In this document: one piece after another, positions 34,987-42,281 of the stretch
How positions within the stretch are numbered: position 1 is the stretch's first letter
Layout of the letters: every line of letters begins with the position of its first letter
NCBI RefSeq assembly: GCF_002002885.1
Contig: NZ_CP019510.1
Span: 2,480,001-2,544,000 of the forward strand
Reading direction: 5' to 3'
Length of the DNA stretch: 64,000 bases
DNA from: Janthinobacterium sp. LM6
GTDB taxonomy: Bacteria; Pseudomonadota; Gammaproteobacteria; Burkholderiales; Burkholderiaceae_D
Notes under the pieces: generated by a model
The model's input: only the letters and a program-made list of their open reading frames with translations
What the model was told of the DNA's origin: nothing
Databases searched by the model: none
Position numbers and translations under genes: made by a program

Positions 34987-35685
34987 ATGGGCAGTGTGTA
35001 TGGCAACGAGGACATGATCGCGCACGAGCATCGCGTGCTGATGGGGGAATATGGCCGCGCGCAGGCGCGCTGCAGTGCGCAACTGGCTGCGCAGGCGGCC
35101 CGCATCGCGCAGCTGGAGTCTGAATTGATGCGCGCGCGGGTGCAGGTCGTGATCCGCGATACCCGGCTGGCGCTGGCGCGCGATGAACTGGCCGAACTGG
35201 CGGCCAGCGTGCCGGGCTTGCCGACGCGCGTCCGGCTGGCCCGCCGGGTCGAGTGGCTCGGTGAACGAGTGCAGGATCTGATGCGCGAGTTGCTGCGCCT
35301 GCAGTGGCTGCCCGCGCCCTCCGCCGTACCCGTGTCCGCCTTGCAGGCCGACGTGCGCGAAAAAGCCGTGCTATATGTGAGCAACTATTCAAGCCTGGAG
35401 CTTGGCCAGGACGCGGGTGGCGCCAACGTGGCGCAGCAAGCCATCGAGCAGGCCGGCGGGCGCTTCCTGCACCATGCCGGCGGCGACGATGGCGCCGACG
35501 ATGCGGCGGCGCTGGAAGCGGGCCTGGTGGCGGCCGACCTGGTAATTTGCCAGACGGGCTGCGTCAGCCACGATGCCTACTGGCGCGTGCACGACCACTG
35601 CAAGCGCACGGGCAAGCAGTGCGTGCTGGTGGATCAGCCGCAGGCCATGCATTTCGTGCGCAAGGAGGCGCTGGCCGCTTCTTAA
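34987..35685 (+). CDS. DUF2325 domain protein, probably iron-regulated
   Basis: A 232-residue protein: an N-terminal coiled coil (about 10-75, rich in Ala, Arg, Glu), a short linker, then a DUF2325 domain (about 120-225) with 'EKAVLYVSNYSSLELGQDAG' at its start, 'GRFLHHAGGDD', 'ADLVICQTGCVSHDAYWRVH' and 'CKRTGKQCVLVDQP'. The biochemical role of DUF2325 is unknown. The start is chosen at the second of two adjacent ATGs because AAGGAGG lies 5 bases upstream; ATGs at 34984 and 34933 are in-frame alternatives. A Fur-like box precedes it. Confidence 0.8.
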   Translation: MGSVYGNEDMIAHEHRVLMGEYGRAQARCSAQLAAQAARIAQLESELMRARVQVVIRDTRLALARDELAELAASVPGLPTRVRLARRVEWLGERVQDLMRELLRLQWLPAPSAVPVSALQADVREKAVLYVSNYSSLELGQDAGGANVAQQAIEQAGGRFLHHAGGDDGADDAAALEAGLVAADLVICQTGCVSHDAYWRVHDHCKRTGKQCVLVDQPQAMHFVRKEALAAS

Positions 35686-35744
35686 TGCCCGCTTAATCCG
35701 CATCGGGCAGAATGGTCGTCCATTCGACGTTATAAAGAGCGCCC

Positions 35745-36569
35745 ATGCTGTCCCTGCAAATCGGCCCCCTGGCCCTGCCTACGGGCCTGGTCCTGCTGAT
35801 CGTTTCCCTGTGCGCGGCCTACGTCGCGGCGTGGTCGCTACGGCGCTATCGCCAACTGCCGGACGCCGGTCCCCTCGTTTCCGACATGCTGATCGCTGGG
35901 CTGCTGGCGGCGCGGCTGGCATTCGTCTTGCGCTGGCACGAACAGTACCTGGCCGCGCCCTGGTCCATCCTCAACATCCGCGACGGCGGCTTCATGGCGC
36001 CGGCCGGCATCGCCGCCGCGCTGGCCATCGCCGCGTGGCGTTGCCGCCGTCCCGCCATGGCGGCCATGCGCCGCCCTCTCGCCATCAGCGTGGCATCGGG
36101 CGCGCTGGCCTGGGGCGTGCTGAGCGCGGGGATATCGCTGGCCTACGACAAGCCGGCGGCCTTGCCGGCCGTGGTGATGCCGGCGCTCGATGGCGCGCCG
36201 GTGACCCTGGCGGCGCTGGCCGGCGGCAAGCCGCTGGTGGTCAATCTGTGGGCCAGCTGGTGCCCGCCATGCCGGCGCGAGATGCCCGTGCTGGCCGCCG
36301 CGCAGCAGGCGCGCGCCGATATCGTTTTCGTGTATGCGAACCAGCGCGAGGGTGTGGCGGCCGCCAGCGCTTTCCTGGCGCGGAGCGGCGCGGCCCTGCG
36401 CAATGTGCTGCTCGACAGCGAGGCGGTGCTGGGCAAGGCGGCCGGTTCCTCGGCCCTGCCCACCACCCTGTTTTATGACGCGCAGGGGCGCCTGGTCGAT
36501 ACCCACCTGGGCGAATTGTCCGACGCCTCGCTGGCCAGCAAGCTGCGGAAGATCGCGCCGGCACCATAG
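35745..36569 (+). CDS. TlpA-like thioredoxin with an N-terminal multi-pass membrane domain
   Basis: A 274-residue fusion. The N-terminal half has about four membrane segments (residues 10-28, 45-62, 82-96, 110-130) with an arrangement resembling the prolipoprotein diacylglyceryl transferase fold ('RLAFVLRWHEQYLAAPWSIL', 'IRDGGFMAPAG'). The C-terminal half (about 135-270) is a TlpA-type thioredoxin with 'VNLWASWCPPCRREMPVL' (Cys173-Pro-Pro-Cys176) and the cis-proline loop 'SSALPTTLFYDAQGR'. It is predicted to be a membrane-tethered periplasmic disulfide reductase. The Lgt-like half lacks an obvious full catalytic signature, so it is probably not a working transferase. A terminator follows. Confidence 0.86.
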   Translation: MLSLQIGPLALPTGLVLLIVSLCAAYVAAWSLRRYRQLPDAGPLVSDMLIAGLLAARLAFVLRWHEQYLAAPWSILNIRDGGFMAPAGIAAALAIAAWRCRRPAMAAMRRPLAISVASGALAWGVLSAGISLAYDKPAALPAVVMPALDGAPVTLAALAGGKPLVVNLWASWCPPCRREMPVLAAAQQARADIVFVYANQREGVAAASAFLARSGAALRNVLLDSEAVLGKAAGSSALPTTLFYDAQGRLVDTHLGELSDASLASKLRKIAPAP

Positions 36570-36589
36570 CGCCTGTTCCTGCCTGAATG

Positions 36590-36622
36590 AGCCGCCCATC
36601 CGCGAGGATGCGCGGCTTTTTT
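36590..36622 (+). terminator. Rho-independent terminator after the TlpA-like gene
   Basis: AGCCGC-CCATCC pairs with GGATGC-GCGGCT around a GCGA loop, with one internal mismatch, followed by six T. It separates the thioredoxin gene from the dmeRF operon. Confidence 0.8.
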
Positions 36623-36652
36623 AACGCCTTGCCGCATGCCGCGCGCTTTCTG

Positions 36653-36674
36653 ATAGTATACCCCCCTATAGTAT
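36653..36674 (+). promoter_or_regulatory. CsoR/RcnR-family operator upstream of dmeR
   Basis: ATAGTATA, a run of six C, then TATAGTAT: an A/T-C6-A/T arrangement like the operators of the RcnR/FrmR (DUF156) family. It ends 16 bases before the dmeR ATG and overlaps the likely promoter, so the repressor probably controls its own operon and metal binding releases it. Confidence 0.78.
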
Positions 36675-36690
36675 TTGTCGGAGTAAAACC

Positions 36691-36966
36691 ATGGGACACA
36701 CGGCGCACAACAAGACCAAGCTGCTGAACAGGATCAAACGCATCAAGGGACAGGTGGAAGGCCTGGAACGGGGCCTGGAAGAGGGCCGCGATTGCGGCGA
36801 AGTGCTGCAGCTGATCGCGGCCGTGCGCGGCGCCGTGAATGGCCTGATGGCCGAAGTCATCGAAGAACACCTGCGCGAGCACGTGGCCAGTTCCGATATC
36901 TCCGGCGACGAGCGGGCCAGGGGCGCCGACGACATCGCGGGCATCCTGCGCACCTACCTCAAATAA
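36691..36966 (+). CDS. dmeR: DmeR/RcnR-type cobalt/nickel-responsive repressor
   Basis: A 91-residue all-helical DUF156 repressor. The ligand set matches the Ni/Co sensor RcnR: His3, Cys35, His60 and His64 are all present ('MGHTAH', 'GRDCGEV', 'EEHLREHV'). Cu sensors (CsoR) and formaldehyde sensors (FrmR) use different sets. The DNA-binding helix 'RIKRIKGQVEGLERGLEEG' is typical. It lies 10 bases before the cation efflux gene, the dmeR-dmeF arrangement known from Rhizobium, and has a matching operator upstream. Metal choice (Co or Ni) is inferred from ligands and context. Confidence 0.9.
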   Translation: MGHTAHNKTKLLNRIKRIKGQVEGLERGLEEGRDCGEVLQLIAAVRGAVNGLMAEVIEEHLREHVASSDISGDERARGADDIAGILRTYLK

Positions 36967-36976
36967 GGAGCACGTC

Positions 36977-37957
36977 ATGCAAACGCAATCCCTCAACGAA
37001 GACCTGTCCGCGTGGCAGCATGAACACGTTTTTGGCGCAGCCAGCGACAAGGCGGAACGCCGCGCGCGCATCGTCATGTGGATCACCCTGGCCACCATGG
37101 CGCTGGAAATCGTCGCCGGCTGGTGGTACAACTCCATGGCCCTGCTGGCCGATGGCTGGCATATGAGTTCGCACGCGCTGGCCATCGGCCTGGCCGCATT
37201 TGCGTATGCGGCCGCGCGCCGCTATGCGCGCGACCCGCGCTTTGCCTTCGGCACGTGGAAGATCGAAGTGCTGGCCGGCTACACGAGCGCCATCCTGCTG
37301 CTGGGCGTGGCCGTGCTGATGGTGGCCGCTTCCGTCGAACGCCTGTTCTCGCCGCAGCCCATCCACTATCCGCAGGCGATGGCGGTGGCTGGTTTCGGCC
37401 TGTTGGTCAACCTCGTGTGCGCGCTGATCCTCGGCGGGCATCACGACCACCACGGCCACGGGCATCATGACCATCACGCTCACCACGAGCACCACGAGCA
37501 CCATGGCCACCATGGCCACGGCGAAGACTTGAACATGAAGGCTGCGTACGTCCACGTGCTGGCCGATGCCGCCACGTCCGTGCTGGCTATCGTCGCGCTG
37601 GCCGGCGCGTGGGCTTACGGCTGGCGCTGGCTCGATCCCGTGATGGGCATCGCGGGCGCCGTGCTGGTGGCCCTGTGGGCGAAAAAGCTGATGCAGGAGA
37701 CGGGCAAGGTCTTGCTGGACCGCGAGATGGACCATCCCGTGGTGGATGAAATTCGCGAAGCCGTGGAAGTGGAAAGCGCCGGCGACACGCCGCGCGTCGT
37801 CGACCTGCACGTGTGGCGGGTCGGCAAGCAGCTGTATTCATGCGCCTTGTCCGTCGTCAGCCGCGACGCCAGCCTGACGGCGGCCGAACTGCGCGCGCGC
37901 ATCGGCATTCACGAGGAAATCGTTCACAGCACCATCGAGATTATTCGCCGGCCTTGA
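36977..37957 (+). CDS. dmeF: DmeF cation diffusion facilitator (Co/Ni efflux)
   Basis: A 326-residue CDF transporter with six membrane segments. The metal-site motif in segment II is 'LADGWHMSSH' (His where Zn transporters have Asp), characteristic of the Co/Ni DmeF group. Segment V has 'HVLADAATS'. Between segments IV and V lies a cytosolic loop (about 153-185) that is mostly His, with Asp, Glu and Gly, a metal buffer. The C-terminal cytoplasmic domain (about 240-326) is intact, with 'VVDLHVWRVGKQLYSC'. Co-transcribed with dmeR. Confidence 0.93.
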   Translation: MQTQSLNEDLSAWQHEHVFGAASDKAERRARIVMWITLATMALEIVAGWWYNSMALLADGWHMSSHALAIGLAAFAYAAARRYARDPRFAFGTWKIEVLAGYTSAILLLGVAVLMVAASVERLFSPQPIHYPQAMAVAGFGLLVNLVCALILGGHHDHHGHGHHDHHAHHEHHEHHGHHGHGEDLNMKAAYVHVLADAATSVLAIVALAGAWAYGWRWLDPVMGIAGAVLVALWAKKLMQETGKVLLDREMDHPVVDEIREAVEVESAGDTPRVVDLHVWRVGKQLYSCALSVVSRDASLTAAELRARIGIHEEIVHSTIEIIRRP

Positions 37958-38047
37958 CAATGATGGCGAAAAAGCACGCTGATGCGGGGCGTAGGCAGTA
38001 TAATGTCGGCTTTTACAGCACGCGCTGTTCACCAGACAGAGAAGAAA

Positions 38048-38389
38048 ATGAGCACATTACCACCATGCCCGCAATGCCAATCCGAATTCACGTACGAAGA
38101 CGGCAGCCAGTTGATCTGCCCTGAATGCGCGCATGAATGGTCGGCCACGGCTGCAGAAGCGGCGGAAGAGGGCGCCAAGGTGTACCGCGATTCGGCTGGC
38201 AATATCCTGCAGGACGGCGACACGGTCAGCGTCATCAAGGACTTGAAATTGAAGGGCGGCGGCGGTGTCGTCAAGATGGGCACCAAGGTCAAGAACATCC
38301 GCCTGGTCGACAGCGACCACGATATCGACTGCAAGATCGACGGCTTCGGTTCCATGAGCTTGAAAACCGAGTTCGTGAAAAAAGTCTAA
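38048..38389 (+). CDS. yjdM: YjdM/PhnA-family zinc-ribbon protein
   Basis: A 113-residue protein with an N-terminal zinc ribbon ('CPQCQSEF' and '[10 protein letters not shown]') and a C-terminal SH3-like domain ('[19 protein letters not shown]', '[13 protein letters not shown]'). It belongs to the family once annotated as alkylphosphonate utilisation protein PhnA. E. coli YjdM (PhnA) is not required for phosphonate use and its function is unclear. The ATG at 38048 follows GAAGAAA. A strong terminator follows, so it is probably monocistronic. Confidence 0.92.
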   Translation: MSTLPPCPQCQSEFTYEDGSQLICPECAHEWSATAAEAAEEGAKVYRDSAGNILQDGDTVSVIKDLKLKGGGGVVKMGTKVKNIRLVDSDHDIDCKIDGFGSMSLKTEFVKKV

Positions 38390-38408
38390 GCTTTTTCCTT
38401 GCCATTCG

Positions 38409-38446
38409 CGGCGCGCCTCGCATTCCTGCCGGCGCGCCGTTTTTTT
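38409..38446 (+). terminator. Rho-independent terminator after yjdM
   Basis: A perfect 9-bp stem CGGCGCGCC / GGCGCGCCG with a 13-base loop, followed by seven T. It ends 11 bases before the next ATG. Confidence 0.88.
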
Positions 38447-38457
38447 ATTCAGAAGCC

Positions 38458-39486
38458 ATGCAAATCGATCATCTCCGCCAGCGCCTGCGCGCCCTGGGTG
38501 CCAAGCCCCTGCACGAACAGCGCGTGCTGCGCGACTGGATACAGGCGCAGCCGCACGATCAGGGCCGGCGCCGCGCCGAGGATTTTTTGCCGCTGCCTGT
38601 GCGCGAGGCCTTGCCCGCGCTCGACCTCGAATTGCAGGGCATGCTGAAGCTGCTCAGCACCCACCCGGGCGCGGACGGTTCCGCGCGCCTGCTGGTGGGA
38701 CTGCACGATGGCCAGACGGTGGAAAGCGTGCTGCTGCCGCGCGACGGCTTGTGCGTGTCCAGCCAGGTCGGTTGCGCCGTCGGCTGCCAGTTCTGCATGA
38801 CGGGCCGCGACGGCTTGATCCGGCAAGTCACCAGCGGAGAAATTGTCGCGCAGGTGGTGCTGGCGCGCACCTTGCGCCCCGTGAAAAAAGTCGTCTTCAT
38901 GGGCATGGGCGAACCGGCGCATAACCTGAACAACGTGATGGAAGCGATCGAACTGCTGGGTACCGAGGGCAATATCGGCCACAAGAACCTCGTGTTTTCC
39001 ACGGTGGGCGACCCGCGCGCCTTCGAGCGCCTGCCGCAAGGTCGCGTCAAGCCGGCGCTGGCCCTGTCCCTGCACACGACGAAGCGAGAGCTGCGCGAAC
39101 AGCTGCTGCCGCGCGCGCCCAGGCTCACCCCGCAGGAACTGGTGGACTTTGGCGAATCGTATGCGCGCCTGACGGGCTACCCGGTGCAGTACCAGTGGAC
39201 CCTGATGGAAGGCGTCAACGATGGCGAGGACGAGATGGACGGCATCGTGGCGCTCCTGCAGGGGAAATATGCGGTGCTGAACATGATCCCGTACAACACC
39301 ATCGACGACTTGCCGTTCAAGCGCCCCAGCTGGGAAAAGGCGCGTGCGATTGCCGCCGCCCTGCACGCGCGCGGCGTGCTGACCAAATTGCGCGATTCGG
39401 CCGGGCAGGACGTGGAGGGCGGCTGCGGGCAGCTGCGGGCGCGCGAAGCGAAGGGCAGGAAAGTGATCGAGATACACGCAGCGTAG
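38458..39486 (+). CDS. RlmN-like radical SAM RNA methyltransferase (paralogue)
   Basis: A 342-residue radical SAM enzyme of the RlmN/Cfr family. The cluster motif is Cys106-x3-Cys110-x2-Cys113 in 'SSQVGCAVGCQFCMTGRDG'. 'FMGMGEPAHNLNNVMEAI' is the SAM-binding GEP motif, and the methyl-carrying Cys is Cys323 in 'VEGGCGQLRA'. RlmN methylates A2503 of 23S rRNA and A37 of some tRNAs. This protein is about 30 residues shorter than E. coli RlmN, so it may be a second family member with its own target rather than the housekeeping copy. The ATG follows the preceding terminator closely; no strong ribosome site is visible. Confidence 0.87.
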   Translation: MQIDHLRQRLRALGAKPLHEQRVLRDWIQAQPHDQGRRRAEDFLPLPVREALPALDLELQGMLKLLSTHPGADGSARLLVGLHDGQTVESVLLPRDGLCVSSQVGCAVGCQFCMTGRDGLIRQVTSGEIVAQVVLARTLRPVKKVVFMGMGEPAHNLNNVMEAIELLGTEGNIGHKNLVFSTVGDPRAFERLPQGRVKPALALSLHTTKRELREQLLPRAPRLTPQELVDFGESYARLTGYPVQYQWTLMEGVNDGEDEMDGIVALLQGKYAVLNMIPYNTIDDLPFKRPSWEKARAIAAALHARGVLTKLRDSAGQDVEGGCGQLRAREAKGRKVIEIHAA

Positions 39487-39490
39487 AACC

Positions 39491-39554
39491 GGGGTCAGAC
39501 CCCCGGATACGTTGGCACCGAGCTTGACGCTAACAGTGTTGAGGGTCTGACCCC
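39491..39554. repeat. GGGGTC-type palindromic repeat, copy 1
   Basis: GGGGTCAGACCC (39491-39502) and its exact reverse complement GGGTCTGACCCC (39543-39554) flank 40 bases. Each arm is itself a near-perfect mini-hairpin (GGGTC-A-GACCC). It lies in the gap between two converging genes and resembles interspersed extragenic palindromes of betaproteobacteria. A second copy lies near 42216. Confidence 0.8.
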
Positions 39555-39570
39555 AGCCTTTGCCGTGGGG

Positions 39571-39975
39571 TTAAACTCCGCCCAGCAAATCGTTTTCATT
39601 CAATATCGCAAACGCGATCTCGGGATGCGCGGCCAGGCAGCGGCGCACGGCAGCCGGAACGGCGGCGCGCGTCTTGCGGCACAGGCCGGGCCGCTCCAGC
39701 AGGCGGATCTGGAAGCCGCGCACGGTGCGCACTTCGCCGCTGCCCGGTGTAATCTGCAATTCCACGCCCAGGTTGTCGCGCAAGCGCTGCTGCAGCTTCC
39801 GTAACTGCGCATGGGTGGCGATGCCCTCGATATGCGCCAGCAGGCGCTTTTCTTCCGCCAGGTTCAGGCGCAGGATGGCAAGGTCCGCCTGCGCATCGTC
39901 GAGCAGGCGCTCGCGTTCGCAGTCGCACAACTGCGGCGGGCACTCCTTGCGGATTTCAAAGTCGACGATGCGCAT
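39571..39975 (-). CDS. Hypothetical protein, Cys-rich N-terminus
   Basis: A 134-residue protein of unknown function. It opens with 'EIRKECPPQLCDCERE', three Cys in about ten residues that could bind metal, followed by a helical middle ('LRKLQQRLRDNL') and an α/β C-terminus ('GFQIRLLERPGLC', 'AHPEIAFAILNENDLL'). No family is recognised. Codon use is GC-rich like its neighbours, which supports a real gene. The stop lies just after the palindromic repeat. The 62 bases upstream separate it from the small 'protein L' gene. Confidence 0.6.
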   Translation of the reverse strand: MRIVDFEIRKECPPQLCDCERERLLDDAQADLAILRLNLAEEKRLLAHIEGIATHAQLRKLQQRLRDNLGVELQITPGSGEVRTVRGFQIRLLERPGLCRKTRAAVPAAVRRCLAAHPEIAFAILNENDLLGGV

Positions 39976-40037
39976 ATGCGGCTTCCAATGGCGATCCCGG
40001 ATAAATCAAGTATCGTCCGCCACCTGGCGCATGTCAA

Positions 40038-40265
40038 TCAGCGCGGGCTGACGATCAGGCGCCAGCGGATCGGCCCCTGCTCGCTGCTGTGCTGGTGGTG
40101 GTTTTGCGGCGGCATGACGTGGCCTTCCGTCGAGACGATTTCGTGCGCGCAGCCGTCGCAGCGGTAGATGCCCGAATACGGCACGGCTTCGCCCGGTGAC
40201 GTCAGTTCATCGAAACGCGGATGCATGGAGCGGGCCACATAGCTGGGGTTCTTGTAGTCGGCCAT
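40038..40265 (-). CDS. Small conserved protein with a single CxxC knuckle
   Basis: A 75-residue protein: 'MADYKNPSYVARSMHPRFD', then 'YRCDGCAHEIVSTEGHVMPP' with a Cys-x2-Cys pair and nearby His residues, and an Arg-rich end. It resembles the small zinc-binding-looking proteins often annotated as 'protein L'. The function is unknown. The ATG at 40265 is chosen because the sequence before it is intergenic; it faces the trpF-like gene on the other strand across a 125-base divergent promoter region. Confidence 0.65.
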   Translation of the reverse strand: MADYKNPSYVARSMHPRFDELTSPGEAVPYSGIYRCDGCAHEIVSTEGHVMPPQNHHQHSSEQGPIRWRLIVSPR

Positions 40266-40390
40266 GGATTCCTCGGGAAGTGGGCAGGCCCCATTCTGGC
40301 ACACAATCGCGCGCGGGCTTGACCGCGTGTCTTGGCGCGCGCGCCGCCCTGTGTTGTAATGTTGATCATCCCGATTGAACACGCCAGGCC

Positions 40391-41068
40391 ATGAGAACCC
40401 GCATCAAGATTTGCTGTATCGCTTCCATCGACGAAGCGCAACTGGCCATTGCCGCCGGCGCCGACGCGCTGGGCCTGGTGGCGGCCATGCCCTCCGGCCC
40501 TGGCCCGATTCCCGATGCGCGCATCGCGCAAATCGCCGCCTGGACGCCGCCGCCCGTGGCCACCTTTTTGCTGACGTCCGAGACGACGGCGCCAGCCATC
40601 GCAGAACACGTGCGCGCCACGCAGCCGTCCACCGTGCAGATCGTCGGGCATATCGACCCGTGCGAGGTGGCCGAACTGGCACGCTTGCTGCCGCACGTGC
40701 GGCGCGTGCAGGTGATCCACGTGGAGGGGCCCGAGGCTTTGGCGCTGATTCCCGCCTATGCGCCCCACGTGCACGCTTTCCTGCTCGATTCGGGCCGTCC
40801 CGGCGCTGCCGTGCCTGAACTGGGCGGCACGGGCCGCACGCATGACTGGAGCATCAGCGCGCGCTTCGTGCGCGCCAGCCCCCGTCCCGTCTTCCTGGCC
40901 GGCGGGTTGGACGCCACCAACGCAGCCGACGCGCTGCGCCAGGTACGCCCCTACGGCATCGACCTGTGCTCGCGCGTGCGCACGGACGGCAAGCTCGATG
41001 TCATGAAGCTGGCCTTGCTGATGGCGGCCGTGCGCGACGCGGATGCGGTGCTGTACGCGGAAGGCTAG
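40391..41068 (+). CDS. TrpF-like phosphoribosylanthranilate isomerase paralogue
   Basis: A 225-residue (βα)8-barrel of the TrpF family. The catalytic Cys is Cys8 in 'RIKICCIASIDEA', where the usual motif is KICG. The catalytic Asp is in 'HAFLLDSGRPG', and the phosphate sites are 'GGTGRTHDW' and 'VFLAGGLDATNAADAL'. The usual 'SPR' segment after strand 2 is replaced by 'MPSGPGPIPDARI'. No trp genes are adjacent, so it may be a paralogue with another ProFAR/PRA-like substrate rather than the tryptophan enzyme. It converges on the LysR gene with a 4-base overlap of the two stops. Confidence 0.78.
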   Translation: MRTRIKICCIASIDEAQLAIAAGADALGLVAAMPSGPGPIPDARIAQIAAWTPPPVATFLLTSETTAPAIAEHVRATQPSTVQIVGHIDPCEVAELARLLPHVRRVQVIHVEGPEALALIPAYAPHVHAFLLDSGRPGAAVPELGGTGRTHDWSISARFVRASPRPVFLAGGLDATNAADALRQVRPYGIDLCSRVRTDGKLDVMKLALLMAAVRDADAVLYAEG

Positions 41069-41970
41069 CCGGCCGGCAGTTTGGCCATCTCGCGCACGAA
41101 TGCTTCCGTAAACGCGGCCACCATGCCGCCGGCCGCGCGCGGCGAGATCAATCCCACGACGGAGTGCGATTCTTCGTCCGGCAAGGGAATAAAACGCACG
41201 CCGGGCGGCGCCACCAGGCGCATGCTGTCCGGGACGATGGCGATGCCCATGTCGGCTTCGATCAGGTTCAGCTGCGAGGTCTTGCGCGACAGGGCGCGCG
41301 CCGCCTTGGGGAAAAAGCCCTGCGCCAGGCACAGGCCCGCCACCAGGTAGCTGAGGCCTCCGCGGTCCTTGTGCGGGATCGAGACGAATGCTTCGTCGCG
41401 CAGGGCGGCGATCGTCGTGCGCTCCAGCGCGGCCAATGGCGACATCGCTGACACGGCCACCACCAGCCTTTCCGCGTACAGTTCGCGCACGATGATGTTG
41501 GCATGCTTGCGCAAGGTGGGCAGGCGCACCAGGCCCAGGTCGGCGCGGCCTTCCTCGATGTCCGCCGCCTGGTTTTCCGACGATCCCTTGGAGATATCGA
41601 GCGAAACGCCGGGAAACTGTGCCAGCAGGCGGTTCAGCACGGCGCCGATGGCGGGCGTGAGGGTCACGGAACTCGAATGCAGCAGGCGGATGATGCCTTG
41701 CGCCCCTTGTCCCACGTGGCGCGTCTGGCGCACGGTTTCATCGATATCTTCGAGGATGCGTTTGGCCCGCTCATAGAAGACCTGTCCCGCAGACGTCAGT
41801 TCGATATGGCGCGCATCGCGCGTCAGCAGCAGCGCCTGCACCTCGCCCTCCAGCTCCTTGATCTGCCGGCTCAGGGCCGACTGCGCGATATATAATTTTT
41901 CCGCCGCGCGCGAGTAGCTGCCCGCATCGACGACTTCGACAAAATAGCGGAACTGTCTGATGGAAATCAA
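41065..41970 (-). CDS. LysR-family transcriptional regulator
   Basis: A 301-residue LTTR. The winged helix-turn-helix is at residues 3-62 ('LRQ'-type opening 'ISIRQFRYFVEVVDAGSYSR', 'SALSRQIKELE'), followed by the linker helix and a periplasmic-binding-protein-like effector domain ('GIIRLLHSSSVTLTPAIGAVL', 'EEGRADLGLVRLP', 'MGIAIVPDSMRLV'). The effector and target genes are unknown. The only divergent neighbour is a very small ORF, so the regulated gene may be distant. The stop overlaps that of the trpF-like gene by 4 bases. Confidence 0.93.
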   Translation of the reverse strand: MISIRQFRYFVEVVDAGSYSRAAEKLYIAQSALSRQIKELEGEVQALLLTRDARHIELTSAGQVFYERAKRILEDIDETVRQTRHVGQGAQGIIRLLHSSSVTLTPAIGAVLNRLLAQFPGVSLDISKGSSENQAADIEEGRADLGLVRLPTLRKHANIIVRELYAERLVVAVSAMSPLAALERTTIAALRDEAFVSIPHKDRGGLSYLVAGLCLAQGFFPKAARALSRKTSQLNLIEADMGIAIVPDSMRLVAPPGVRFIPLPDEESHSVVGLISPRAAGGMVAAFTEAFVREMAKLPAG

Positions 41971-42073
41971 TCGTATGCCTTTTCGAGATCGTAGACTGCC
42001 TGATTTGATATTAGCCTGGCCCCGGGGTTCGCGTTACAGTGGCCTGGTCTGCTGTCACTGCAAAGGAATGGCC

Positions 42074-42178
42074 ATGCTGGAATTGATCGGGGTGCTGGGA
42101 CTGCTCGTCAGTATTATCGTAAAACTGATTTTCGTCCAGATCGGCGGCGGTCGCTCAGGATTGGATAGTGAGGATTGA
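42074..42178 (+). CDS. Possible 34-residue single-pass membrane peptide
   Basis: Reads 'MLELIGVLGLLVSIIVKLIF' then 'VQIGGGRSGLDSED': one strongly hydrophobic segment and a short polar tail, the form of a bacterial small membrane protein. AAAGGA lies 7 bases upstream, with an ATG at 42068 as an alternative. No homologue is recalled, so this is a tentative call. Confidence 0.4.
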   Translation: MLELIGVLGLLVSIIVKLIFVQIGGGRSGLDSED

Positions 42179-42215
42179 TGTACGTTTCGCGTGGAAACCC
42201 AACGGCAGAAAGGCC

Positions 42216-42281
42216 GGGGTCGGTTCCTTTGGAATCGGAATACGGTCCGTTGAACCCTATTCCCCCTCAGGGTCCGACCCC
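42216..42281. repeat. GGGGTC-type palindromic repeat, copy 2
   Basis: GGGGTCGG (42216-42223) pairs with CCGACCCC (42274-42281), and GGAATCGGAATA in between can pair partly with TATTCC. It shares the GGGGTC...GACCCC ends with the element at 39491. It overlaps the last codons of the phosphopantetheinyl transferase gene, which reads 'TKTGVGP' through the repeat arm to a stop at 42267. Confidence 0.65.
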
